From Actinobacteria bacterium OK074 (GTDB lineage Bacteria; Actinomycetota; Actinomycetes; Streptomycetales; Streptomycetaceae): a stretch of 35,337 nucleotides of DNA. The notes beneath the pieces are model-generated. The model made no database searches. It was not told the DNA's origin and saw nothing but the letters and a program-made list of their open reading frames with translations. The stretch covers positions 1 through 35,337 of the forward strand of contig LJCV01000315.1 in the NCBI GenBank assembly GCA_001298575.1, given 5' to 3'. Both the position numbers and the translations under genes were made by a program. Of this stretch, positions 8,420 through 16,910 are shown in pieces (position 1 is the first letter of the stretch; the number at the start of each line of letters is the position of its first letter).

Positions 8420-8948
8420 GCGGCTGTACGCCCAAGGCCCGTACGCCCATGGCGTGGTCGTGTCCTGAATCCCCCCACCCCGCCCACACGTTCGGTGATG
8501 CTCCGGGGAGAGGTGTCGAGGCTGCCGGGCAGACGGAAAGGCCGTCCCGGGTCGCATGTCCGACCGGTGCGGGTGTTCGCGGCATGCGGGATGCAACGGG
8601 TCTCCCGCTGATCCCTCGTATCCCCTCGTGACCGCTTCTGACCACCACCGACCGGTTGTTTTCCCCGAAGGGAACGCGCGTCCGAGCCGATATCGGTCGC
8701 CCGTGCGAACCCTCATACCAGAGCGGGACGCCCACCGGAGGACTTTGTCAACTGCCCATCGCACATGATGGGTTGCCGACTACTGTCAGTTGCCGTCGGA
8801 CGGTGCGGGGCCGAAAACCTTCGGCTCCTGCGGCGCCCGGCACCGCGATGGCGTACGCCCGAGTCGCGCGGACCGCGGGAGCCCCGTGCCCCCGACGCAC
8901 CAGCAGGCACCCAGCAGGCAACCAGTAGGCACCAGTACGAGGACGCCG
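8420..8948. other. Non-coding gap upstream of the conservon
   Basis: In these 529 bp I find no frame with coding character. It holds a CCGATATCGG palindrome near 8689-8698 and an inverted repeat CCCATC-GCACAT-GATGGG (8755-8772). A 10-11-bp imperfect tandem repeat, CCAGCAGGCA and variants, occurs in four copies from about 8899 to 8938, just before the conservon's ribosome site. The conservon promoter must lie here, but I could not place -35/-10 boxes with confidence. Confidence 0.5.
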
Positions 8949-11318
8949 ATGTCTCACCTTCGCGCACCGGCCGCACGCGCAGACCGCCGTGAGGGCGGGC
9001 GGCACGGACGGCCGGTCGCCCGCACCGCCCCCTCCCCGGCCGAGACGCAGATACGACCCCAACTGCTGCGTCTGGCGGTGCTGCCACCGATCGCGGTGGC
9101 ACTCAGCGCCTGCGCCGCCGTGCTCTTCACGGTCCGCTCCACCCGCGTACCGCCCACCCCCACCGTGTGGGCCGCGCTCACCGGGGCCCTCGCCGTGGCC
9201 GTCGCGGGCATCGTGATCGCCGCCGTGGCCGCCGACCGCGCCGCCACCGCCGTACGGGACCGGGTGGGTGCCCTGCGGCGGACCGCGGCCCGCGGTGAGG
9301 CCGAGTTGCGCAACCTCGTCGAGGCGCTGCGCCGCGGCGAGGGCGCGCCGCAGCGCAGACAGCGCGGGAAACCGGCCGCCGACGCCGACGACTTCGAACT
9401 CCTCGCCGCCGACCTGGCCCGCGCGCACGACGGCGCGATCGGCGCGGTCGTCCAGGCGGCGCAGCTCTCCAGCCAGGCGGGCAGCGAACAGAAGGTCGAG
9501 GTCTTCGTCAACCTCGCGCGGCGGCTTCAGTCCCTCGTGCACCGGGAGATCTCGATCCTGGACGAGCTGGAGCACGAGATCGAGGACCCCGACCTGCTCA
9601 AGGGCCTCTTCCACGTCGACCACCTGGCCACCCGCATCCGCCGCCACGCCGAGAACCTCGCCGTGCTCGGCGGGGCCGTCTCCCGTCGGCAGTGGAGCAA
9701 CCCGGTCGACATGAGCGAGGTGCTGCGCTCGGCCATCGCCGAGGTCGAACAGTACGCCCGCGTCAAACTCGTACCGCCGGTCGACGGCACCCTGCGCGGC
9801 CACGCCGTCGCCGACGTCGTCCACCTGCTCGCCGAACTCGTCGAGAACGCCACCGTGTTCTCCGCCCCGCACACCCAAGTACTGCTGCGCGCCAACCTGG
9901 TCACCTCCGGGCTCGCCGTCGAGGTCGAGGACCGGGGCCTGGGCCTGCCGGTCAACGAACAGGCCCGCATGAACGCCCTGTTGGCCGACCCCGACCAGGT
10001 CAACGTCGCCAGCCTGCTCCAGGACGGCCGCATCGGCCTGTACGTCGTCTCCCAACTCGCCCGCCGGCACGGCATCCACGTACGGCTCCAGACCAACATC
10101 TACGGCGGCGTCCAGGCCGTACTGGTGGTACCGCAGGCGCTGTTGGGCGGAACGGGGCTCCCCGGGGAGGTGCCGGGCGCGCCCGCGACCGCGCCCACCG
10201 CGCCGACGGCCACGAACGGCGGCCGGCCGAGTGCACCCACACCGCGGCGGCCGTCCGGACCGCCGAGCGGCGGTACCGGTATCGGCACGGGGGCGGGCGC
10301 GGGTGCCGGTGCTGGTGCCGGGGCGCAACGGGGGCGGACGGTGAACGGCTCGGCCCACTCGTCGACGGCGGCAGGCGGTTCGGCCCGCCCGCCGACGGCG
10401 ACGAACGGCTCCCTCCGCCCGCCGACGGCCAACGGCTCCGCCCGCCCGGCGTACGACACCGGGCCAACTGCCGCTGTCCCTGGGCCAGGTGACGGTAGAT
10501 CAGCTCCCGAAGCCGACGCGCACACCCCCCTCCCCAACCGTGGCACCACCCGCCCCGCCCCCCTCCCCGTGCGTGAGGCCCACGAGGTGCGGCCCAACCC
10601 CGCCGAGGCGCTGCCCGGAGTCCGGCCGGGCGAGCGGGGTGTCCCCGTGGGCGAGCCCGTCATGCCGGGGCCGTTGGGCGGGGTGGTGCGCGGGAGCATG
10701 GACAAGCCCTCGTTGCCGCGGCGGCGCGCGCAGGAGCATCTCGCGCCCCAGCTGCGCGGCGGTCCGCTGCCCACGCCGTCGCAGGATCCCGAGCACCACG
10801 TCGGCCACGACCCGGGCCTGATGGCGGCCTTCCAGCGAGGCATCGGGCTCGCCGAGGCGGCCGACCGGCGGACCGATCTGACCGACCTGCGGACCGACCG
10901 GCGGACCGACCTGGCGGAGAGCGCCCCCGACCCGCTCACCGACCCCCTGGAGACCCTCGACCTCGACCTCGGCGCGGGACTCGGCCTGGAGCCCGCCCCG
11001 GTGGCCGAACCGATCGCGGTCTACGCGTACGAGACCCCGGCCGCCGGTACGGCCGTGCCCCACCCCGGCCCGTCCGGAGCCCCCGCCCCCGAACCCGCGT
11101 TCGACCACGCGGCACCTACCACGGACGGACGCGACGCACGGCTGGACGGACGCGACACGCCGCTGGACGTACACGACGTGCGGCCGGACGCGCACGACGT
11201 GCCGTTCGCGGGCGGCGGCCCGGCCCGGATAGCCGGGGCGCAGCCGCCTGCGCCCGCCCACGACCGCACCCCCCGGCACGACGGGACCCGGCACGACGGG
11301 AGCGCACCGGCCGGATGA
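8949..11318 (+). CDS. cvnA: Conservon sensor protein CvnA (histidine-kinase-like ATPase)
   Basis: From ATG 8949 (GAGGA five bases upstream) this is a 789-residue protein. Two hydrophobic helices lie near residues 38-62 and 70-95. A helical dimerisation-like segment follows (NLARRLQSLVHREISILDELEHEIED), then a HATPase_c domain with N box ELVENA, G1 EDRGLGLP and G2 GRIGLYVVSQLARRHG. The C-terminal half is low-complexity: Ala/Gly alternation, (S/A)RPPTA(T)NGS repeats, RTD-L-RTD repeats and DGRDARLDGRDTPLDVHD-type repeats. Family knowledge: CvnA-CvnD form a membrane-associated complex likened to a eukaryotic G-protein-coupled receptor system and affect development and secondary metabolism. The conservon genes follow on the same strand, the next starting 71 bp on. 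Confidence 0.93.
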   Translation: MSHLRAPAARADRREGGRHGRPVARTAPSPAETQIRPQLLRLAVLPPIAVALSACAAVLFTVRSTRVPPTPTVWAALTGALAVAVAGIVIAAVAADRAATAVRDRVGALRRTAARGEAELRNLVEALRRGEGAPQRRQRGKPAADADDFELLAADLARAHDGAIGAVVQAAQLSSQAGSEQKVEVFVNLARRLQSLVHREISILDELEHEIEDPDLLKGLFHVDHLATRIRRHAENLAVLGGAVSRRQWSNPVDMSEVLRSAIAEVEQYARVKLVPPVDGTLRGHAVADVVHLLAELVENATVFSAPHTQVLLRANLVTSGLAVEVEDRGLGLPVNEQARMNALLADPDQVNVASLLQDGRIGLYVVSQLARRHGIHVRLQTNIYGGVQAVLVVPQALLGGTGLPGEVPGAPATAPTAPTATNGGRPSAPTPRRPSGPPSGGTGIGTGAGAGAGAGAGAQRGRTVNGSAHSSTAAGGSARPPTATNGSLRPPTANGSARPAYDTGPTAAVPGPGDGRSAPEADAHTPLPNRGTTRPAPLPVREAHEVRPNPAEALPGVRPGERGVPVGEPVMPGPLGGVVRGSMDKPSLPRRRAQEHLAPQLRGGPLPTPSQDPEHHVGHDPGLMAAFQRGIGLAEAADRRTDLTDLRTDRRTDLAESAPDPLTDPLETLDLDLGAGLGLEPAPVAEPIAVYAYETPAAGTAVPHPGPSGAPAPEPAFDHAAPTTDGRDARLDGRDTPLDVHDVRPDAHDVPFAGGGPARIAGAQPPAPAHDRTPRHDGTRHDGSAPAG

Positions 11319-11389
11319 CGAGCACCCCCACCGCCACCCCCGTCCCCTCCGCTCCCGCAGCCCCACGCAATCCAAGGAGTCGATCCACC

Positions 11390-11824
11390 ATGGCGAGCGA
11401 CGCGCCGACCAGCCACGTATCCGATCTCGACTGGCTGATGAGCGGCCTCGTGCAGCGCGTGCCGCACACCACGAGCGCGGTACTCCTCTCCAGCGACGGC
11501 CTGGTGAAGTCCGTCCACGGCCTCGACCCGGACAGCGCCGACCACATGGCCGCCCTCGCCTCCGGCCTCTACTCCCTGGGCCGCAGCGCGGGCGTCCGCT
11601 TCGGCGACGGCGGCGACGTGCGCCAGGTCGTCGTCGAACTCGACTCGACCCTGCTGTTCGTCTCCACCGCGGGCTCCGGCACCTGTCTGGCCGTGCTCGC
11701 GGGCCGCGACGCGGACGCCGCGGTGCTGGGCTACGAGATGGCGATGCTGGTCAAGAGCGTGCGGCCGTACCTGATGACCGAGCCGCGCCGGAGTACCGTC
11801 CAGCCCCCGGCGATGCGGCCTTGA
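11390..11824 (+). CDS. cvnB: Conservon roadblock/LC7-domain protein CvnB
   Basis: This 144-residue protein starts at ATG 11390 with AAGGAG ten bases upstream. The roadblock/LC7 fold is recognisable from LDWLMSGLVQRVPHTTSAVLLSSDG, then GLYSLGRSAGVRFGDGGDVRQVVVE and the beta-rich LLFVSTAGSGTCLAVLA. Family knowledge: CvnB dimers act with the CvnD GTPase, as roadblock proteins do with MglA-like GTPases. A start at 11315 would be in frame but includes the ribosome site and proline-rich filler, so it is rejected. Confidence 0.93.
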   Translation: MASDAPTSHVSDLDWLMSGLVQRVPHTTSAVLLSSDGLVKSVHGLDPDSADHMAALASGLYSLGRSAGVRFGDGGDVRQVVVELDSTLLFVSTAGSGTCLAVLAGRDADAAVLGYEMAMLVKSVRPYLMTEPRRSTVQPPAMRP

Positions 11825-12198
11825 GCGCGGCCACGGCGGGCGACGGGCCCTGGCTCGACGCCGCCGCCGGGCGCCTGGTGCGGCCGTACACGGTCAGCAA
11901 CGGGCGGACCCGGCCCACCACCGCGCTGGACCTCCTCTCCCACGTCATGGCGACCGGGATCAGCCCCCTCGGCGACCTCGGCCCCGAGCACACCCAGGCA
12001 CTCGACCTGTGCCGGGAACCCATCACGGTGGCCGAGGCCGCCGCCCACCTGAAGCTGCCGGCGGTGGTCACCAAGGTCCTCCTGTCCGACCTCGTCGACT
12101 GCGGGGCCCTGACCACGAAGCCGCCGGTGTTCGACCACAACCCCACTGACCGATCCCTTCTGGAGGCAGTGCTCGATGGACTACGACGACAGCTCTGA
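11821..12198 (+). CDS. cvnC: Conservon DUF742 protein CvnC
   Basis: This 125-residue DUF742 protein has the typical WLDAAAGRLVRPYTVSNGRTRPT at its start and a winged-helix-like EPITVAEAAAHLKLPAVVTKVLLSDLVDCGAL in the middle. It probably starts at TTG 11821, overlapping the cvnB stop by four bases, which implies translational coupling. Its end overlaps cvnD by 23 bp. Family knowledge: CvnC binds CvnD and CvnA in the conservon complex, and its biochemical role is undefined. Confidence 0.93.
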   Translation: MSAATAGDGPWLDAAAGRLVRPYTVSNGRTRPTTALDLLSHVMATGISPLGDLGPEHTQALDLCREPITVAEAAAHLKLPAVVTKVLLSDLVDCGALTTKPPVFDHNPTDRSLLEAVLDGLRRQL

Positions 12199-12775
12199 CC
12201 CCTTTCCCACCGCCCTCAAGATCCTGGTGGCGGGCGGATTCGGGGTCGGCAAGACCACCTTCGTGGGCGCGGTCAGCGAGATCGCGCCGCTGAGCACGGA
12301 GGAGTTGCTCACCACGGTCAGCGCCTCGACGGACCGGCTCGACGGCATCGAGAACAAGGTCGAGACGACCGTGGCGATGGACTTCGGCCGCATCACCCTC
12401 GACCCCCAGCACGTGCTCTACCTGTTCGGCACGCCCGGACAGGAGCGGTTCTGGTTCATGTGGGACGAGCTGTCCGAGGGCGCGCTGGGCGCGGTCATCC
12501 TCGCCGACACCCGCCGCCTGGACGAGTGCTTCGCCGCCGTCGACTTCTTCGAGGAACGCGGCCTCGGCTTCATCGTCGCGATCAACGAGTTCGACGGCGC
12601 CCACCGCTACGACCCCGAGGAGGTGCGCGCGGCCATCGGCCTCGACCCCGACGTCCCCGTGGTGCGCTGCGACGCCCGCATCTCCAGCTCCGGCGTACAG
12701 ACCCTGCTCACCCTCGTCAAACACCTCCTCGCCCACGCACCCGAACCCGCGCCGAGCCACGGAGCCCACACATGA
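12176..12775 (+). CDS. cvnD: Conservon GTPase CvnD
   Basis: This 199-residue MglA/Ras-like small GTPase has the P-loop GGFGVGKTT at 20-28, switch region TTVAMDFGRI, G3-like LFGTPGQERFWFMW, and a G4 variant AINEFD where canonical GTPases have NKxD. The Lys-to-Glu change in G4 may weaken guanine specificity. The canonical DxxG Asp is replaced in the G3 region, as I recall for CvnD proteins. The start overlaps cvnC, and its stop overlaps the next gene by ATGA. Confidence 0.93.
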   Translation: MDYDDSSDPFPTALKILVAGGFGVGKTTFVGAVSEIAPLSTEELLTTVSASTDRLDGIENKVETTVAMDFGRITLDPQHVLYLFGTPGQERFWFMWDELSEGALGAVILADTRRLDECFAAVDFFEERGLGFIVAINEFDGAHRYDPEEVRAAIGLDPDVPVVRCDARISSSGVQTLLTLVKHLLAHAPEPAPSHGAHT

Positions 12776-13314
12776 GCCCCATCCGCCTGCTGCTGACCCC
12801 CGAGGACCGGGACGCCCCCGAGCGGGTACGACGACTGCGCCGCCTCGGGGTCGGGCAGCGCGCGGAGGCCGCCTTCGACGTCTTCGCCGACCGGCTCGCC
12901 GAGGCGGTGCCCGCGCCCTACGCGATGGTCAACTTCATAGGTGTGGAACGGCAGTTCCTCGCCGGTCTGCACATGCCCGACGACCGCCCGCTGGCCCCCG
13001 CGGCGGACGACGGGCCCGGCCGCCGGCTCCCCCGCGACCACGGCTTCTGCCCCCATGTCGTGGTCCGCCGCAAGGCCCTCGTCCTGGACGACGTGCGCGA
13101 CTACCCGCGCTTCGCGGGCAACGCGGTCGTCGCCGACACCGGCATCCGCGCCTACCTCGGTGCCCCCCTGCTCGACCGCACCGGCCTGCCCCTCGGCACG
13201 ATCTGCGTCGCCGACCTGCGACCACGCCGCTGGGGCCGGACCGGCCTGGACACGGTCAAGTCCCTCGCGGCGGAACTCGCCACCCGAATCGAGCAGCGGG
13301 GAGAGGTGAGTTGA
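12772..13314 (+). CDS. GAF-domain protein, fifth gene of the conservon
   Basis: This 180-residue protein is essentially one GAF domain. It has AFDVFADRLAEAVPAPYAMV, FCPHVVVRRKALVLDDVRDY and AYLGAPLLDRTGLPLGTICV, the pattern of free-standing bacterial GAF sensors. The ATG overlaps the cvnD stop (ATGA), so it should be translationally coupled and work with the G-protein module. GAF domains bind small ligands, cyclic nucleotides or haem. No ligand can be assigned. The transcript probably ends at the hairpin at 13335-13369. Confidence 0.88.
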   Translation: MSPIRLLLTPEDRDAPERVRRLRRLGVGQRAEAAFDVFADRLAEAVPAPYAMVNFIGVERQFLAGLHMPDDRPLAPAADDGPGRRLPRDHGFCPHVVVRRKALVLDDVRDYPRFAGNAVVADTGIRAYLGAPLLDRTGLPLGTICVADLRPRRWGRTGLDTVKSLAAELATRIEQRGEVS

Positions 13315-13334
13315 CGCACCTGAAACCTGATGGT

Positions 13335-13369
13335 CCGTCAAGATGCCGTGCCTTGCTGCTCCTTGACGG
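13335..13369. terminator. Probable bidirectional terminator between convergent genes
   Basis: CCGTCAAG (13335-13342) and CTTGACGG (13362-13369) form an 8-bp stem with a 19-base loop in the 70-bp gap between the convergent GAF and DUF2264 genes. There is no T tract, which is common for Streptomyces terminators. Confidence 0.5.
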
Positions 13370-13384
13370 CTTGTCCGCACCGTC

Positions 13385-15280
13385 TCACGCGGCTCGTACG
13401 ACGACGGTGTCGCCGTCGGGAAACGTGATCCGGACCTCGTCGTCGTCCGCCACCGCGCACTCCACCGCCTCCCGCAGCGCCCCCGGATGCACCGCGTCTC
13501 GGGAGAGGACCAGCAGGGTCACGTACACCCCGCGGCGGTCCGAACTCCCCGCCGCACGCCGCAGATACGGGGTCGCCGAGTGCGGGCCGAAGGCGTTGGC
13601 CTCGGCTGCGCGGGCGACGACGCCGGTGTCCTCGCCCCAGCCGTACAGGGCGACCACCGCGCTGGTCAGGCCGTCCGCGGTGCGTGCCAGCGCCCAGCCG
13701 GGTCCCCCCTCGGCGGCCGGCCGGGTCTCGTCCGCGACCGCGTAACCGCCCTCCCGGACCGCGACCCCGGCCCGGGGCCGCACCCGGTGCACCCGCACCT
13801 CCCACGGGCCGTGCACCACGCTGGTCGACTCCACCCCGAACTCCACGGCGGTGCCCGGCAGTTGGGCCGTGTGCCGGGAGGCCGCCAGTCGGCCCGAGCA
13901 GCGCAGCAACCGGATGCCGCGCCGGTGCGAGGGCGCGTCGTCGGGGGAGAGGAGCGCCAGATGGCCGTCCACGTTCCGCTGCCGGGACGGCGAGCCCGCC
14001 TCGGGACCGCTCGCCGTCGAATAGCCGAACTTCGCCAAGTGAGGCTCGTCCTCCGGGAGTTCGGGCCCGCTGCCGTGGTTGACCAGCCGGACGATGCCGT
14101 CGTTGCGGGTGCCGTGCAGCAGCCAGCCGGGGGCGGGCACGGCGGTGCAGTGGTCCGACTCCTCGACGGGCAGCGGCCGTTCGGGCTCGGTCCACACCGG
14201 GTGGTCCGCGGGCAGCAGCAGCCCGAGGAACGCCTTGACCGCCGCGTACGAGGACGCCAGAGCCGAGGTCGGCCGGGCGGCGGGCAGGAACGTGCCGTAC
14301 CAGCCGAGCGGCAACAGCCCCCGGGCGTCCGGGACTCCGCGCTCCACGAAGTGCCGTACCGCGCCGGAGGCCAGCCGCCGCGTCTGCCCCGGCGGCAGCG
14401 GACTGCACCCCTCCAGCGCGCCCAGCCACACCGGGGCGACGGCGGCGAACCGGTGGGCGAGGCTGCGGCCGTGGTGCACGGGGGCGCCGTCCGCGCCGAA
14501 CAAGTACGGGTGCACGGCGAGGAATTCGGCGAGCCGACGGCGGTAGACCAGCCCCCGGCCCGCGTCCCGCTCGCCGGCCATGCGGGTCCACAGCATCGGA
14601 TACAGGTGCAGCGCCCAGGAGTTGGCGTGGTCGAAGACCCGTCCGTCCCCGTCCGTGTACCAGCCGCCGCCCGCGTACCAGTCCTCCAGCCGGTCGAGTC
14701 CGCCGTCGATGTCCTCCTGGCGGTAGGGCCCGCCGACGGAGGCCAGGAACTGCTCGGCGACCGCCTGGAACAGCGCGCCGTGGCCCTCCGGGGCGCGCCG
14801 GCCCACGAACCCCCACAGCCAGTCCACGATCCGCTCCTGGACGTCCGGGTCGAGAGCGCTCCAGATCCAGCGGCGGCTCTCGTGCAGCCCGATCGCGATC
14901 GACGCGGCGTGCGCCATCTGCGGCGAGGAGTCGGTGAGCGGGGGCCATGCCTCGCCGCTGTCGCGGTCCGTGCCCGTTGTCAGACCCCGCGCGTACCGTT
15001 CGAGGAGTCGGGAGTCCACCTCGCCGCCGGATCCGCCGGATCCCGCGATCCGGAAGGAGGCCAGCAGGAACGAGTGCGCGAAACCTTCGAGACCGTCCAG
15101 CACCAGCCCCCAGGGAGAACCCCGCCCGGGCAGCCGGTACTGCGCCAGACCCGGCGTGGCGTACGGCACCAGGGCATCGAGCAGCCGGTCGGCGAGCGCC
15201 TCCCAGTGCGCCCGCGTCCAGCCGGTGCGCGGTGAGAGCACCGGATCCGGCGGCGGCAGCTCCACGTACGGTGCGGGCAT
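13385..15280 (-). CDS. DUF2264 domain protein, probable glycoside-processing enzyme
   Basis: This 631-residue protein starts at ATG 15280 with GGGAG five bases upstream. The DUF2264 pattern is clear: WGLVLDGLEGFAHSFLLASF near residue 60-80, QMAHAASIAIGLHESRRWIW, the aromatic run WYAGGGWYTDGDGRVFDHAN and SWALHLYPMLWTRM. The N-terminal two-thirds looks like an (alpha/alpha) barrel as found in polysaccharide lyases and unsaturated glycosidases. The C-terminal third is beta-rich, with GPWEVRVHRVRPRAGVAVREGG. Function is unproven for the family. There is no signal peptide, so it is probably cytoplasmic. It is monocistronic and convergent with the conservon. Confidence 0.85.
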   Translation of the reverse strand: MPAPYVELPPPDPVLSPRTGWTRAHWEALADRLLDALVPYATPGLAQYRLPGRGSPWGLVLDGLEGFAHSFLLASFRIAGSGGSGGEVDSRLLERYARGLTTGTDRDSGEAWPPLTDSSPQMAHAASIAIGLHESRRWIWSALDPDVQERIVDWLWGFVGRRAPEGHGALFQAVAEQFLASVGGPYRQEDIDGGLDRLEDWYAGGGWYTDGDGRVFDHANSWALHLYPMLWTRMAGERDAGRGLVYRRRLAEFLAVHPYLFGADGAPVHHGRSLAHRFAAVAPVWLGALEGCSPLPPGQTRRLASGAVRHFVERGVPDARGLLPLGWYGTFLPAARPTSALASSYAAVKAFLGLLLPADHPVWTEPERPLPVEESDHCTAVPAPGWLLHGTRNDGIVRLVNHGSGPELPEDEPHLAKFGYSTASGPEAGSPSRQRNVDGHLALLSPDDAPSHRRGIRLLRCSGRLAASRHTAQLPGTAVEFGVESTSVVHGPWEVRVHRVRPRAGVAVREGGYAVADETRPAAEGGPGWALARTADGLTSAVVALYGWGEDTGVVARAAEANAFGPHSATPYLRRAAGSSDRRGVYVTLLVLSRDAVHPGALREAVECAVADDDEVRITFPDGDTVVVRAA

Positions 15281-15513
15281 GACAACTCCCTGATGCTTCG
15301 GCTCCTCGTTCCGCGCGGTTGCGCGGGGTGGCGTCCGCACCGTCACGGGTGGGACGCCTCTGCCCTGGAATACGCGCACCGGGAGCGGTCAGATCAATTC
15401 GGGTCGCACACGACGGGAGAGACATGACCGACGTGCGCCCCGGCGCCCTGCGGTCTCGTGCTCAGCGCGGTGCCGGACGGCGATTGTCAGTGGTCTTTAC
15501 TACCGTGCGGAGC

Positions 15514-15873
15514 ATGCCGGATGCCGAAGACGTACGCCGTATCGCCCTCTCCCTGCCGGACACGAGCGAGAAGATCGCCTGGGGCATGCCCACCTTCCGC
15601 GTGGCGGGCAGGATGTTCGCCACCGTGCCCGAGGACGAGACGTCCATCGCGGTGCGCTGCCCCAAGGAGGAACGGGACGAACTGGTCCTCGCCGAGCCCG
15701 CGAAGTTCTGGATCGCCGACCACGAGGCGGGCTTCGCCTGGGTCCGGGCCCGCCTCGCCGCCCTGGACGACGAGAGCGAACTCCGCGACATCCTCGCCGA
15801 CTCCTGGCGCCAGGCGGCCCCGCCCCGGCTGCTGGACGCCTATCCGGAGGTGGGGCTCGTGCGGGGGGAGTGA
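15514..15873 (+). CDS. MmcQ/YjbR family protein
   Basis: This 119-residue protein begins MPDAEDVRRIALSLPDTSEKIAWGMPTFRV and contains IAVRCPKEERDELV and the PAKFWIADHEAGFAWVRARLA segment, the standard YjbR/CyaY-like double-wing signature. Family members are small DNA-binding-like proteins of unknown role. I chose ATG 15514, although the ribosome site is poor (CGGAG two bases away). The longer in-frame extension to 15319 lacks coding character. It is convergent with the transketolase genes across a GC-rich hairpin. Confidence 0.82.
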   Translation: MPDAEDVRRIALSLPDTSEKIAWGMPTFRVAGRMFATVPEDETSIAVRCPKEERDELVLAEPAKFWIADHEAGFAWVRARLAALDDESELRDILADSWRQAAPPRLLDAYPEVGLVRGE

Positions 15874-15875
15874 GG

Positions 15876-15918
15876 GGGCGGGGCCGGGGGCAGCCGTGAC
15901 TTGGGCCGGCCCCCGCCC
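15876..15918. terminator. GC-rich hairpin between convergent genes
   Basis: GGGCGGGGCCGG (15876-15887) pairs with CCGGCCCCCGCCC (15906-15918) with one bulged base and an 18-base loop. It lies immediately after the YjbR stop and before the end of the transketolase C-half gene, so it may serve both strands. Confidence 0.5.
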
Positions 15919-15932
15919 GCCCCGGCCGCTGC

Positions 15933-16847
15933 TCAGACGGTGGCGGCGCCGACCCGCAGGAACCCGGCGATCCGCTCCCGCAGCGACCGCGCGTCCAGGC
16001 CGTGCGCCGCCACGTGCTCGTCGAGGTCGCCGTACCGGCGCAGCTCGCGGCGGCCCACACCGAGGCCCAGGACGCGGTGCGGCCACGCGGCGAGGGCGTC
16101 GTTCACGGCGGCGGTCGAGGTGCCCGCCAGGTACGGCTCGACCAGCACCACGTCCGGCCCCGCCGCCCGCACCGCCCGGCGCAGGGCCACCGCGTCGAAG
16201 GGCCGCACGGTCGTCGCGTACAGGACGGTGACGTCGAGCCCCTCGGTCGCCGCGAGCACGTTGTCCAGCAGCGGCCCGACCGCCACGACCACCCCCGCCC
16301 GCCCCTCACGCACGGTCAGGAACCGCTCCCCGTCGACGGCACGCCCCCGCTCGTTCGACTGCACGGACAGCCGCACGTACACCTTGTCGTCGCCCGCGGC
16401 CACGGCGTGCCGCAACAGGGTCTCGGCCTCGTCCGGATGCCCCGGCACGTGCACGGTCCAGCCGTCGAGGGTGTCCAGCAGGGCCACGTCCCCGGGGGCC
16501 ATGTGGGTGTAGCCGCCCGCGGGCCAGTCGAACGAGGCGGCGGCGCTGACCAGGACCGCGCCCACGTCCTGGTGCCCGAGATCCAGCTTGACCTGCTCGA
16601 AGGGCCGCTCGACGAGGAAACTGGCGAACGTGTGCACGACGGGCCGCAGCCCGGTCAGGGCCAGCCCCGCGCCCGCCCCGACCAGCAACTGCTCACGGAT
16701 GCCGACGTCGATCACCCGGTCCGGATGCCTGCGCCGGGCCCCGGCGAACCCGTCCGCGCCGATCACGGCGAGGACGAGGGCGACCCGGGGGTCCTCGTCG
16801 AGCAACTGGGAGACGACGGGCGCGAAACGGTCGCGCATGGTGTCCAT
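15933..16847 (-). CDS. Transketolase, C-terminal subunit
   Basis: This 304-residue protein carries the pyrimidine-binding and C-terminal domains of a split transketolase. Visible are the Glu-containing VIDVGIREQLLVGAGAGLALTGLRPVVHTFASFL, GGYTHMAPGDVALL, and the C-terminal TVLYATTVRPFDAVALRRAV with DVVLVEPYLAGT. It pairs with the N-terminal subunit 63 bp upstream. Together they would make a thiamin-diphosphate enzyme transferring two-carbon ketol units, in pentose phosphate metabolism or a dedicated pathway. DXS-like enzymes share these folds, but the split arrangement favours transketolase. The coding sequence ends at the GC hairpin. Confidence 0.88.
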   Translation of the reverse strand: MDTMRDRFAPVVSQLLDEDPRVALVLAVIGADGFAGARRRHPDRVIDVGIREQLLVGAGAGLALTGLRPVVHTFASFLVERPFEQVKLDLGHQDVGAVLVSAAASFDWPAGGYTHMAPGDVALLDTLDGWTVHVPGHPDEAETLLRHAVAAGDDKVYVRLSVQSNERGRAVDGERFLTVREGRAGVVVAVGPLLDNVLAATEGLDVTVLYATTVRPFDAVALRRAVRAAGPDVVLVEPYLAGTSTAAVNDALAAWPHRVLGLGVGRRELRRYGDLDEHVAAHGLDARSLRERIAGFLRVGAATV

Positions 16848-16910
16848 GGGGAAGATGTCCTTCCAGGAAGAGGGCGTTGACGGAGTGGAAGTGGCGAGTG
16901 GGAGTGGGAC

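Noticed and set aside
8379..8735. 118-codon minus-strand frame between the MBL hydrolase and the conservon
   Set aside because: It runs through the MBL-hydrolase terminator, has no recognisable domain and no ribosome site.
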